Shown: positions 30,044 to 38,600 of the stretch, piece by piece
Numbering within the stretch: position 1 is the first letter of the stretch
Layout: every line of letters starts with the position of its first letter
Assembly: GCF_002028455.1 (NCBI RefSeq)
Contig: NZ_MWUM01000002.1
Location: forward strand, 124,001 to 188,000
Length of the DNA: 64,000 nucleotides
From: Zoogloea sp. LCSB751
Lineage (GTDB): Bacteria > Pseudomonadota > Gammaproteobacteria > Burkholderiales > Rhodocyclaceae
Direction of reading: 5' to 3'
The notes under the pieces: generated by a model
Seen by the model: the letters and a program-made list of their open reading frames with translations, nothing else
Told to the model about the DNA's origin: nothing
Database searches by the model: none
Made by a program: the position numbers and the translations under genes

Positions 30044-31033
30044 TCAGAACAGCTTTGCGATATGTGCGGATAGTCCTGCGGGATTGACGAAAGTGAGTTC
30101 GTACATGCCCGACAGGCCGGCGGCCTGCTCGTCGGCGAGACCGGTGCAGCACAGGATGAACTGGCTGCGGTCGATGCCCAGGCGCTTCCTCAGTTTGAGG
30201 TACTTGTCGATATCCTGGCGGAACTCGCCGGTCTTGCATTCGACGCAGATGGGCGTGTTGCCATCCACCAGGAAGAACACGTCGAGTTCGTGGAGGTCTT
30301 CGTTCGGAAAGACGACCGACAGGTTGCGGGTGCACGAGAAAGGCCTTCCCTTCTGCTGGAAGAAGGCGAGGAGTTTCATCAGTGCATACCACTCCAGCCA
30401 TTCGCCCGCAAAGAAAGCACGGATAGCCGGAACCGACTGGATGGTCGCGCGGCCGATCTTGTCCTGCTTCTGGTAGAAGTACTTGGCAAGAAAGGTGTGC
30501 TCGTAGAGGCGCTTGCAGAAGGCGTTGATGGCTTGCCCTTCCTTCTGACTGCGTTCGCCGAGCTTGAGGCTGAAATGGGGTACATCCTTCTGCTGGCCCC
30601 AGCGGATTTTGTCGACCACGTCGCCGAGGAGATCATGGTTGTCGCCGATCTCGACCGCGATCTCGTCGAAGAAGCCAGTGGTATTGACCGCTTCCAGGCT
30701 TGGGCGGACCTGAATCTGGCGGCGCTGAAACCAGCTCACGATCTGCCGGTGCCATTCTTCGCTGGCCAGGTGGTCCGTATTGTGAATGTCGAGCGTGGCA
30801 AGGGGGGCCACGTCCGCCCCGCGGGGCGTTGCAGTGGTGGGTTCCCCGGTGGCGCGCAGGCGCTTGATCTCATCCTGCTGCGCGAAATATTGCTGCAGCA
30901 CTTTCCGCACGAAGAGCACGGTGTCGTAGACCGGGACCGGATTTGCGCAGGCAGGGCAGTCGATCGATGTGCCGATCACCTCGGTCGGCGCTTCGGCCAC
31001 ATGGCCGCACTTGTTGCATCGGAGAATCGCCAT
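30044..31033 (-). CDS. Zinc-ribbon protein with Card1/DUF1887-like PD-(D/E)XK nuclease domain
   Basis: A 329-aa soluble protein. Residues 6-29 form a CxxC-x16-CxxC zinc ribbon. A charged middle region (about 80-205) is unfamiliar to me. The C-terminal 120 residues resemble the nuclease half of Card1/Can2 proteins: GEWLEWYALMKL (210-221), then ELDVFF with Asp251 and ICVECKTG with Glu265 and Lys267, a complete D-ExK metal site. The CARF ligand-sensing domain of Card1 is absent. It sits 34 bp upstream of recQ on the same strand, which suggests a role in nucleic-acid processing or defence. No Shine-Dalgarno is visible and a terminator hairpin ends a few bases before the ATG. The nuclease reading is from motifs only. 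Confidence 0.65.
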   Translation of the reverse strand: MAILRCNKCGHVAEAPTEVIGTSIDCPACANPVPVYDTVLFVRKVLQQYFAQQDEIKRLRATGEPTTATPRGADVAPLATLDIHNTDHLASEEWHRQIVSWFQRRQIQVRPSLEAVNTTGFFDEIAVEIGDNHDLLGDVVDKIRWGQQKDVPHFSLKLGERSQKEGQAINAFCKRLYEHTFLAKYFYQKQDKIGRATIQSVPAIRAFFAGEWLEWYALMKLLAFFQQKGRPFSCTRNLSVVFPNEDLHELDVFFLVDGNTPICVECKTGEFRQDIDKYLKLRKRLGIDRSQFILCCTGLADEQAAGLSGMYELTFVNPAGLSAHIAKLF

Positions 31034-31040
31034 TGGGGCT

Positions 31041-31078
31041 GAAAATGAAAACGGGTTGGCCGATTATGCCAACCCGTT
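31041..31078 (-). terminator. Intrinsic terminator of the 87-aa gene, abutting the next start codon
   Basis: Perfect 11-bp arms AACGGGTTGGC / GCCAACCCGTT with a 7-nt loop, followed on the minus strand by TTCATTTTC. It lies between the 87-aa gene and the zinc-ribbon nuclease gene and ends only about seven bases before the latter's ATG (31033). Confidence 0.75.
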
Positions 31079-31105
31079 CTGTTGGAAGCGACCTCAGAAT
31101 GATGT

Positions 31106-31369
31106 CTAGACGGCCCCGTGGTGTTCGTTGATGTAGTGCTTGAGCACCGAGCGCAGTTCTGCGGTGTGTTCCTCGTCGCCCTTTTCGCGGGAGTGCTTGA
31201 TGTCGTCGGCGATCATGTGGCGGATGCGCCGGTCGCCTTCGGGAGAGTGGCAGAGATAGCAGCCCATTTCTACCGCGAGCATTTCGGGTACGTGTTCGTG
31301 CTCGGCAATGGCGAGAATTTCGTCTTCGCTCAGGTCAGAGAGCTCGATGCAGTCTTGCAGTGTCAACAT
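31106..31369 (-). CDS. Small conserved protein of unknown function
   Basis: An 87-aa acidic, helical protein. It begins MLTLQDCIELSDLSEDEI and has AEHEHVPEMLAVEMG, a GCYLCHSPEG motif and a His-rich C-terminus. I recall similar 'LTEDEIxAIAEHEHxPE' proteins in rhizobia and betaproteobacteria, without known function. The CxxC and several histidines could bind a metal, but this is speculative. AGGAG precedes the ATG and a good terminator follows, so it is a monocistronic gene divergent from the MBL hydrolase. Confidence 0.75.
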   Translation of the reverse strand: MLTLQDCIELSDLSEDEILAIAEHEHVPEMLAVEMGCYLCHSPEGDRRIRHMIADDIKHSREKGDEEHTAELRSVLKHYINEHHGAV

Positions 31370-31507
31370 GATGGCGTTCTCCTGCTTGCTTTCCGCCGAT
31401 GGTGCGGGAGGCCGGACGGTCGTCGTCAGATACGGTCTTCGGTGGAAGGCAAATCTAATTTAAGTCCGCTTCGTGGATAAAATCACGTTTTATTTGAAGG
31501 AATTTTC

Positions 31508-32458
31508 ATGCATGGCTTGATTGGCTTCGGCAGTGGCATCTACGCGGTGGATTCGGGTTACACGGGGCCGGATGTGGCGGCGATCCACCTCATCGAGGAG
31601 GGGGGCCGGGCGGCGCTGGTGGACACCGGCAACAACGAATCCCTGCGTTACGTGCTGGCTGCGCTGGCCGAGACCGGGCTGACGCCGGCGTCCGTCGATT
31701 ACGTGCTGTTGACCCACATCCACCTGGATCACGCCGGCGGCGCCGGGGCTTTCATGCAGGCCTTTCCCAACGCGAAGCTGGTGGTCCATCCGCGCGGTGC
31801 GCGGCACATGATCGAGCCGTCCAAGCTGTTTGCCGGTGTGTCGGCAGTGTATGGGCCGGAGCGCGCCAGGGCGCTTTACGGCGAGCTGGTGCCGGTGCCG
31901 GCCGGGCGGATCGTCGAGGCCACCGACGGGCTGGAACTCGACCTGGCTGGACGCACGATCCGCGTCTTCGACACGCCGGGCCATGCCCGCCACCACGTGT
32001 GCTACTTCGACACCTGTAGCCGCGCCTTCTTCACCGGCGACACCTTCGGCCTGTCCTACCGGACCCTCGACGTGGCCGGCCGGCCGAGCATTTTCCCGAC
32101 CACCACGCCGGTGCAGTTCGAACCGGATGCCATGCACGCCTCCGTGGCCCGGATGGAAGCCGAGCAGCCGACCGCCATGTACCTGACCCACTATGCCCAG
32201 GTGCAGGACGTGCCGCGCCTGGCCGCCGACCTGCACCGCCTGATCGACGCCCACGTGGCCATCGCCGAGCGCCATGTGGCCGCCGGAGCCAACCGCAAGG
32301 CGGCGATCGAGGCGGACATCTGGACGCTGGTCGGCGAGGAGGCGCAGCGCCAGGGCTGGACGGTGCCGGAAGCCGAGTGGCGGCGCATCCTGGCGCTGGA
32401 CGTGGAGCTCAATGCCCAAGGTCTCGACGTATGGCTGGAGACGCGCGACAGGGCCTGA
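31508..32458 (+). CDS. MBL-fold metallo-hydrolase
   Basis: A 316-aa metallo-beta-lactamase-fold hydrolase. THIHLDHAGGAGAFMQ holds the HxHxDH metal motif; later ligands are in DTPGHARHHVCYFD and FFTGDTFG. It resembles glyoxalase II-like or thioesterase-like members; the substrate is not readable. A GAAGGA ribosome-binding site precedes the ATG and a TAAAAT -10 element lies at 31478-31483. It stands alone. Confidence 0.88.
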   Translation: MHGLIGFGSGIYAVDSGYTGPDVAAIHLIEEGGRAALVDTGNNESLRYVLAALAETGLTPASVDYVLLTHIHLDHAGGAGAFMQAFPNAKLVVHPRGARHMIEPSKLFAGVSAVYGPERARALYGELVPVPAGRIVEATDGLELDLAGRTIRVFDTPGHARHHVCYFDTCSRAFFTGDTFGLSYRTLDVAGRPSIFPTTTPVQFEPDAMHASVARMEAEQPTAMYLTHYAQVQDVPRLAADLHRLIDAHVAIAERHVAAGANRKAAIEADIWTLVGEEAQRQGWTVPEAEWRRILALDVELNAQGLDVWLETRDRA

Positions 32459-32543
32459 GCGCTTGAACGGTCGGCCTGCCTGACGACTGGCTGGCCATCA
32501 GGTGGCTGGCCCGGAGGCTGGGCGGGGGCCGGGTCGGGATGCC

Positions 32544-32611
32544 GCTGCTTTGCGGGGGCAGCTGCTTTGTGGGGGCGGCTGCTTTGTGGGGGCGGCTGCT
32601 TTGTGGGGGCG
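32544..32611 (+). repeat. Four tandem 17-bp repeats fused to palindrome copy 4
   Basis: The unit GCTGCTTTGTGGGGGCG occurs four times in a row (32544, 32561, 32578, 32595); the first has two changes. The end of the last unit is also the start of the palindrome's left arm, so the array seems to have grown from the repeat's edge by slippage. The MBL gene ends at 32458 and nothing else is seen between 32459 and 32543. Confidence 0.9.
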
Positions 32612-32669
32612 AATTCATTCGCCCTCAGTCGGTTGAGCGAAGTCTGAGGGCGAATGAATTCGCCCCCAC
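32603..32669. repeat. Palindromic intergenic repeat, copy 4
   Basis: The left arm 32603-32627 (GTGGGGGCGAATTCATTCGC onward) and right arm 32645-32669 pair perfectly over 25 bp around a 17-bp centre. It lies in the 3' end of the truncated gene behind glnE. Confidence 0.88.
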
Positions 32670-32836
32670 GGGACGGCGGCCGGCTTCAGGAGTGCGGTCC
32701 ATCCTTCTTGATCGCCCGCGGCCAGTTTCCGTGCCAGGCGTTTGCTCACGGTGTCCGGTGCATCCAGCGCCCGCGCCAGGTTGCCGACGTTGTGGCGATC
32801 GAAGGCGCCGAAGAGGAGGGTTGGCGCCCTCTCCAT
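32615..32836 (-). pseudogene. Truncated gene behind glnE, perhaps polysaccharide pyruvyl transferase remnant
   Basis: An open frame of 73 codons starts at an ATG with a perfect AGGAGG eight bases upstream, which itself overlaps the glnE stop codon, so it looks translationally coupled to glnE. Its N-terminus, TLLFGAFDRHNVGNL, recalls the start of polysaccharide pyruvyl transferase-like proteins (GAFDRHNFGDLLF). The frame runs after about 55 residues into palindromic repeat copy 4 and ends there (RIHSPSDFAQPTEGE is translated repeat). I read it as a gene that lost its body by deletion, with the repeat at the junction; the family assignment is from memory. Confidence 0.5.
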
Positions 32837-32849
32837 CGGCGACACCTCC

Positions 32850-35540
32850 TCAGTCCAGCGTATCGCCGAAGACCCGGTTCCACAGGGCCCGCACGCCTGC
32901 GGCCTGTTCTGCCACCAGCGCCCGGTCCACCCGCGAGACCTGGTTGTTGAGGCGCAGGCCGTGCTGCAGGCGGCGGTATTCCCGGTAGCTGTCGGCCACC
33001 GCGGTGGCTTCGTCGGCGGGGATCAGGCCCAGCTCGCCGGCCATCTTGAGCAGCGCGATGTTGCCCAGGTTGCCGGTCAGGCTGGCGTGCTCATGAGCGT
33101 AGCCGAGGACCAGGTACTGCACGATGAACTCCACGTCGATCAGGCCGCCGCGGCCGTGCTTGAGGTCGAACAGGTCCGACTTGTTGGTGTGCGCATCCGC
33201 CATGCGCTGGCGCATCGCCAGCACTTCCTCGCGCAGCTTGGTCAGGTCGCGGGGCTGGCGCAGCACCTCGATGCGGATCTCCTCGAATTTGCGGCCGATC
33301 TCCCGGTCGCCGGCGCAGAAGCGGGCCCGCGTCAGGGCCTGGTGTTCCCACACCCAGGCGTTTTCCAGCTGGTACTGGCGGAAGGCTTCGAGGGACACCA
33401 CCATCAGGCCCGAATCGCCGTTGGGGCGCAGGCGCAGGTCGGTTTCGAAGAGCTGGCCGGCCGGGGTCTGGGCGGACAGCCAGGTGTTGGTACGCTGGCC
33501 GAGGCGGGTGTAGACCTCGGCCGCCTCGGAGGCGTCGTCGTCATGGACGAAAACCATGTCCAGGTCGGAGGCATAGCCGAGCTCCTTGCCGCCCAGCTTG
33601 CCGTAGGCCAGCACCGCGAACTTCGGGTCGTCCCGGTGGCGGTTCTTGATCTTGCGCCAGCACACGGCGATGGTGAGGTCCACGATGATGTCGGCCAGCG
33701 CCGACAGGAAATCGGCGTGGCGTTCGACGGTCAGCTTGCCGGCGATGTCCTTGGTGAGCAGACGGAACACCTGGGCGTGGTGCTGTTCGCGCATCAGGTC
33801 CATCTGGCGCTCCATGTCCGGCTCGATCTCGTCGAGCTGGCGGGCCAGGTCGGCGCGGAAGGCCGGCAGGTCGAGTTCTTCCTCGAGGATGCGCGGGTCG
33901 AGGGCCTCATCGAGCAGCAGCGGGTGGCGGTTGAGGAACTGGGCGGCCCAGGCCGAGGCACTGACCAGCTCGGCGACCTTGTGCAGGGTTTGCGGATACT
34001 GCTGCAGCAGCGCCAGGTAGGAGCCGCGCCGGCTGATCGCGTCGAGCATGTCGAGCAGGCGCTCGAAGGTGGCGTTGGGATCGGCGGTTTCGGCAGCGGC
34101 CTCGATGACCCGTGGGATCAGCGGGTCGAAGCGCATCTTGATGGACGGCGGCATCTGCTGGTAGCGGTTGCCGGTGCGCACCGCGGCCAGGCGTCGTGCG
34201 GCCGCGGCTGGGTCGGGGTAGCCAAGGCGCTGGAACTCCTCGCTGCTGCGCGTCTCGTCACAGGCGGTGGACCACAGTGTGTCGAGGTCGTGGCCGGCCT
34301 CGGTGGGGTCGCCGAAGACGCCGTTGAAGTGGCGGCCGACCACCTCCCGGTGATCGTCCAGCTCCACCAGCAGCGCTTCGTAGGAGGCGAAGCCCATTGC
34401 CCGGGCAATGATCGCCTGATCCGCCGGGCTGGCCGGCAGATTGTGGGTCTGGGCGTCGTCCAGGTATTGCAGGCGGTGCTCCAGGCGGCGCAGGAAGTCG
34501 TAGGCGGCGGCCAGCTCGCGCTCTGCCTGGCGGGCGATGATGCCACGCTCGGCGAGGCGGTCGAGCACCTTGAGGGTCGGCTTGATCTGCAGCGCACTGT
34601 CGCGGCCGCCGCGGATCAGCTGGAAGACCTGGGCCAGGAACTCGATCTCGCGGATGCCGCCGGGGCCCAGCTTGACGTTGTTGGCCATGTCCTTGCGGGC
34701 GACCTCGCGGCGGATCTGCGCGTGCAGGTCGCGCATCGCGTTGATGGCGCCGAAGTCCAGGTATTTGCGGAAGATGAAGGGGCGGGCGATGGCCGACAGC
34801 TCGGCGCCGCGGATGCCGGTCATCACGCGCGCCTTGATCCACGCGTAGCGTTCCCACTCGCGGCCCTGGGTGATGAAGTAGTTTTCCAGCATGTCGAAGC
34901 TGGCCACCAGCGGGCCGGAGTCGCCGTTGGGGCGCAGGCGCATGTCCACGCGGAAGACCTGGCCGTCGCCGGTGAGGTCGTTGAGGGCCTGGATCACGCC
35001 GCGGCCGAGCTTGGTGAAGAACTCGAAGTTGTCGATGATCTTCGGCCCGGCGGTGGCGCCGTCTTCGGGATAGACGAAGATCAGGTCGATGTCGGACGAC
35101 ACGTTCAGCTCGCGGCCGCCCAGCTTGCCCATGCCGATGATGATGAACTCCTGCTCGCGCCCGTCGGCCGACACCGGCATGCCGTGGCGCGCCACCAGCT
35201 GGTCGCGCAGCACGTCGTGGGCGGTTTCGACGGCGATGTCGGCGAGCAGAGTCATCGTCTCGGTGACTTCGGCCAGGTCGGCCAGGCGGGCGATGTCGCG
35301 CACCAGCACGTGGCAGATCACCCACGCCCGCAGCTTGCGCAGCACCGTCTTGAGGTTGTTGTCGTCCACCTTCTCGGTGCGCAGGTAATCCCGCAGCGCG
35401 GTGGCGTCGAGGGGCGCGCCGATGCTGGCGGCGAGCTGCCCGGCCAGCCACGGGCGGCTGTCCAGCTGGCGGCGCAGGAAGCGGGAGCAGGCGAGGGCGC
35501 TGTCGACGGGGGCGGGCAGAATGATGTTTGGTTCGGACAT
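32850..35540 (-). CDS. glnE: Glutamine synthetase adenylyltransferase / adenylyl-removing enzyme
   Basis: An 896-aa bifunctional enzyme. The N-terminal nucleotidyltransferase-like domain (about 75-300) has GKLGGRELNVSSDIDLIFVYPEDG (de-adenylylation); the C-terminal one (about 555-760) has YGKLGGKELGYASDLDMVFVHDDD (adenylylation). A helical glutamine-sensing linker lies between and both active sites keep the DxD pair. It sets glutamine synthetase activity in response to PII and glutamine. It is divergent from yhdP with about 87 bp between. Confidence 0.96.
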   Translation of the reverse strand: MSEPNIILPAPVDSALACSRFLRRQLDSRPWLAGQLAASIGAPLDATALRDYLRTEKVDDNNLKTVLRKLRAWVICHVLVRDIARLADLAEVTETMTLLADIAVETAHDVLRDQLVARHGMPVSADGREQEFIIIGMGKLGGRELNVSSDIDLIFVYPEDGATAGPKIIDNFEFFTKLGRGVIQALNDLTGDGQVFRVDMRLRPNGDSGPLVASFDMLENYFITQGREWERYAWIKARVMTGIRGAELSAIARPFIFRKYLDFGAINAMRDLHAQIRREVARKDMANNVKLGPGGIREIEFLAQVFQLIRGGRDSALQIKPTLKVLDRLAERGIIARQAERELAAAYDFLRRLEHRLQYLDDAQTHNLPASPADQAIIARAMGFASYEALLVELDDHREVVGRHFNGVFGDPTEAGHDLDTLWSTACDETRSSEEFQRLGYPDPAAAARRLAAVRTGNRYQQMPPSIKMRFDPLIPRVIEAAAETADPNATFERLLDMLDAISRRGSYLALLQQYPQTLHKVAELVSASAWAAQFLNRHPLLLDEALDPRILEEELDLPAFRADLARQLDEIEPDMERQMDLMREQHHAQVFRLLTKDIAGKLTVERHADFLSALADIIVDLTIAVCWRKIKNRHRDDPKFAVLAYGKLGGKELGYASDLDMVFVHDDDASEAAEVYTRLGQRTNTWLSAQTPAGQLFETDLRLRPNGDSGLMVVSLEAFRQYQLENAWVWEHQALTRARFCAGDREIGRKFEEIRIEVLRQPRDLTKLREEVLAMRQRMADAHTNKSDLFDLKHGRGGLIDVEFIVQYLVLGYAHEHASLTGNLGNIALLKMAGELGLIPADEATAVADSYREYRRLQHGLRLNNQVSRVDRALVAEQAAGVRALWNRVFGDTLD

Positions 35541-35627
35541 GGGCGGGGCCGATTGATAGAATGCGGGACTGTTTATGTTCGCCCCGAGTTATGTCTGCCG
35601 GACTGATTTTCGTCAAGCCTGCCGCCG

Positions 35628-38600
35628 GTGATTGTGCCGCGCGTGCCTGAGTTCCTGCGCTGGTCGCTGCTGCATCTGCCCCGCCTGTGCGTGCGCCGGC
35701 TGGTGGGCATCGGGCTGATCGTCTATTTCGTCGGCGGGCTGGGTTTTCTCGGCATGCGCCACGTGGTGTTGCCGATGGTGCCGGCCTACCGCGGCGAGGT
35801 TGCCCAGTTGCTGTCCCGTTCCCTCGGCCTGCCGGTGGACATCGCCAGCCTGTCCGCCGACTGGCACGGGCTGCACCCGCACCTGCAGCTGGGCGGGCTG
35901 GTCATCAAGGACAAGGCCGGCCAGCCGGCCCTCAGCCTCGACCGGGTGGACACCGAGGTGGGCTGGTCGTCGTTGCTGTTCATGCGCCTGCGCCTGTACC
36001 GGCTGGAGATCGAGGCGCCCGAGCTGGCCATCCGGCGCCTCGCCGACGGGCGCATCTTCGTGGCCGGGCTGCAGGTCAATGCGGCCGGCGAACCCAGCGA
36101 CTTTCCGGCCTGGCTGCTCGATCAGCGCGAGATCGTGATCCGCAACGCGCGGGTGGAATGGTCCGATGCGCTGCGCGGGGCCGCGCCGCTGAGCCTCGAC
36201 AAGCTGTCGTTCCGGCTGGAGAACCGGGGTTCCAGCCATCGTTTCGGCCTGGTGGCCCAACCTCCGGCCGGGCTTGCGGCGACCCTCGACGTGCGTGGCG
36301 AACTGCGTGGCCGCGATCCGGCCCGCCTCGACAGCTGGAGCGGCGAGCTTTACGCCGGTCTCGACTACGCCGATCTCGGCGCGTGGCGGCAGTGGGTCGA
36401 TTACCCCCTCGATGCCGACGGCGCGGGCGGGCTGCGGGTCTGGCTGGATTTTTCGAAGGGCCAGTTCACCGCGCTGACCGCCGATTTCGCGCTGCGCGAC
36501 GCCCACGCCCGTCTCGGCAAGGACCTCGACGACATTCCGCTGACGCGGGCCGAAGGGCGGCTGCGCTTCCGCAACGACAACGGCGTCATGGAGGCCAGCG
36601 CCCGGCGCCTGTCCCTGCAGACCCGCGACGGCCTGAGCGTGGCGCCGACCGACTTCTTCCTGCGCCTGCAGGAGCGCCGCGGCGGCACGCCCAGCAAGGG
36701 TGAGTTCGTCGCCAATCAGCTCGATCTGGCCGCGCTGTCGGGCCTGGCTGGTCGGTTGCCCCTCGATGAGGACTTTCGCAAACGGCTGGCCGAGCTGGCG
36801 CCGAGCGGCACGGTGGCGCCGCTCAACGTGAAGTGGAGTGGCGCCAGCGACGGTCAGTCCGTTGCCACCTACGCGGTGGATGCTTCGTTCGGCCGCCTGG
36901 GTATTGCGCCGGTGGGGCCGTGGCCGGGCTTTGCCGGGCTGTCCGGGCGCATCGAGGGCAATGACCGGGGCGGTCGCTTCACGCTAAACGGCAAGGATGC
37001 GGCCGTCGATCTGCCGCAGGTCTTTGCCGAGCCCCGGCTGGTCCTGTCCGAGCTGGCGGCCGAGGGGGCCTGGAGTCATCCCGGCGGGGCGCTGGAGGTG
37101 AGTCTGGGCAAGGTCAGCTTCGCCAACAAGGATGCCCGCGGCAGCGCCTCCGGACGCTATCGGGCCACGCCGGACACCCTGGGGGAGATCGATCTGCAGG
37201 CGCGCCTGTCGGAGGCCGAGAGCACGGCGGTGTGGCGTTACATGCCGAGCGTGGTGAGCAAGGATGCCCGCGACTGGCTGCAACACGGCCTGACCGGCGG
37301 TAAGGCGCTGGACACGCGGCTGGTCCTGAAGGGCAATCTGGCCAGGTTCCCGTTCCGCAACCCGAAGGACGGCATCTTCCGCGTCACCGCGCGGGTTGCC
37401 GACGGCAGCCTGGAGTACGCCGCGGGCTGGCCGAAGATCGAGGGCATCACCGGCGAGCTGATCTTCGAGGGCGCCGGCATGACCGTGAAGGCCCAGCGCG
37501 GACGCATCTTCGGTGCCGAACTGAAGGATGTGGCGGTGGTGCTGCCGGACTTCGAGACCAATGAGGTGCTGAGCATCCGCGGCAGCGCCAGCGGGCCGAC
37601 CCAGGATTTCCTGCGCTTTCTCTCCGAAAGTCCGATTGCCGGCAAGATCAACCATTTCACCGACCCCTTCCGTGCCGACGGCAGCGGTAGCCTGGACCTG
37701 CACCTGAGCCTGCCGCTGCAGAAGATGGAGAACTCGCGCGTCAAGGGCGAGTACCAGTTCACCCACAACCAGTTGCAGGTCGATCCCGCGATGCCGGTGT
37801 TTACCGAGACGAGCGGGAAGCTGTCTTTCACCGAGAGCCAGTTGCAGATCAAGAGCGGCACCGCCCGCGTACTCGGCGATCCGGTCAGTGTCGCGGGTGG
37901 CAGCCGGGCCGACGGCAGCGTGCTGATCAATGCCCAGGGCACCCTCAGCGCCCAGGCCCTGCGGCGCGAGCTGGACCTGCCGCTGCTCGATCATTTGTCG
38001 GGCTCCGCGGCCTGGAAGGGGGCGATCACCGTGCCGAAGCAGGGCGGCGTGGCTTTCGTGCTGGACACGGGCCTGCAAGGGGTGAGCTCCAGCCTGCCGG
38101 ATCCGCTCAACAAGTCGGCGGCCGCGGCGCTGCCGTTCCACTTCGAAATGCTCGTCAATCCCGGCGTCAATGGCGCGCCGGGCGGCGATACCCTCAAGCT
38201 GGCCGCCGGCCAGGCCTTCCAGGCCCAGTTCCAGCGTCGTCGCGACGGCAACCGCACGGTGGTCGTGCGTGGCGGCATGGCGCTCAACGAGCCGGTGCGC
38301 CTCGGCGACAAGGGGGTGCTGGTGTCCGCCAATGCCGACCGGCTGGATGCCGATGCGTGGCGCAAGGCCCTGGCCGGCAAGTCGGCCGGCAAGCCCGCCA
38401 ACGGCAGCCAGGACAGCAGCGATTTTCCCCTGTCCGGCCTGGCCCTGCGGGCCGGCGAGCTGCGCCTCCTCGGCCAGCGCCTCAACGACGTGAGCCTGCG
38501 CGCAGTGATGGAAGAGGGCGGCTGGCAGGCTCGGCTGGCCAGCCGCGAGGCCAGCGGCGACGTGGTCTGGCGAGACCAGGGCCGTGGCCGTCTGCAGGGG

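Noticed and set aside
32544..32669. Insertion sequence ends or transposon terminal repeats
   Set aside because: No transposase gene and no target duplication; the palindrome recurs as an intergenic repeat elsewhere.
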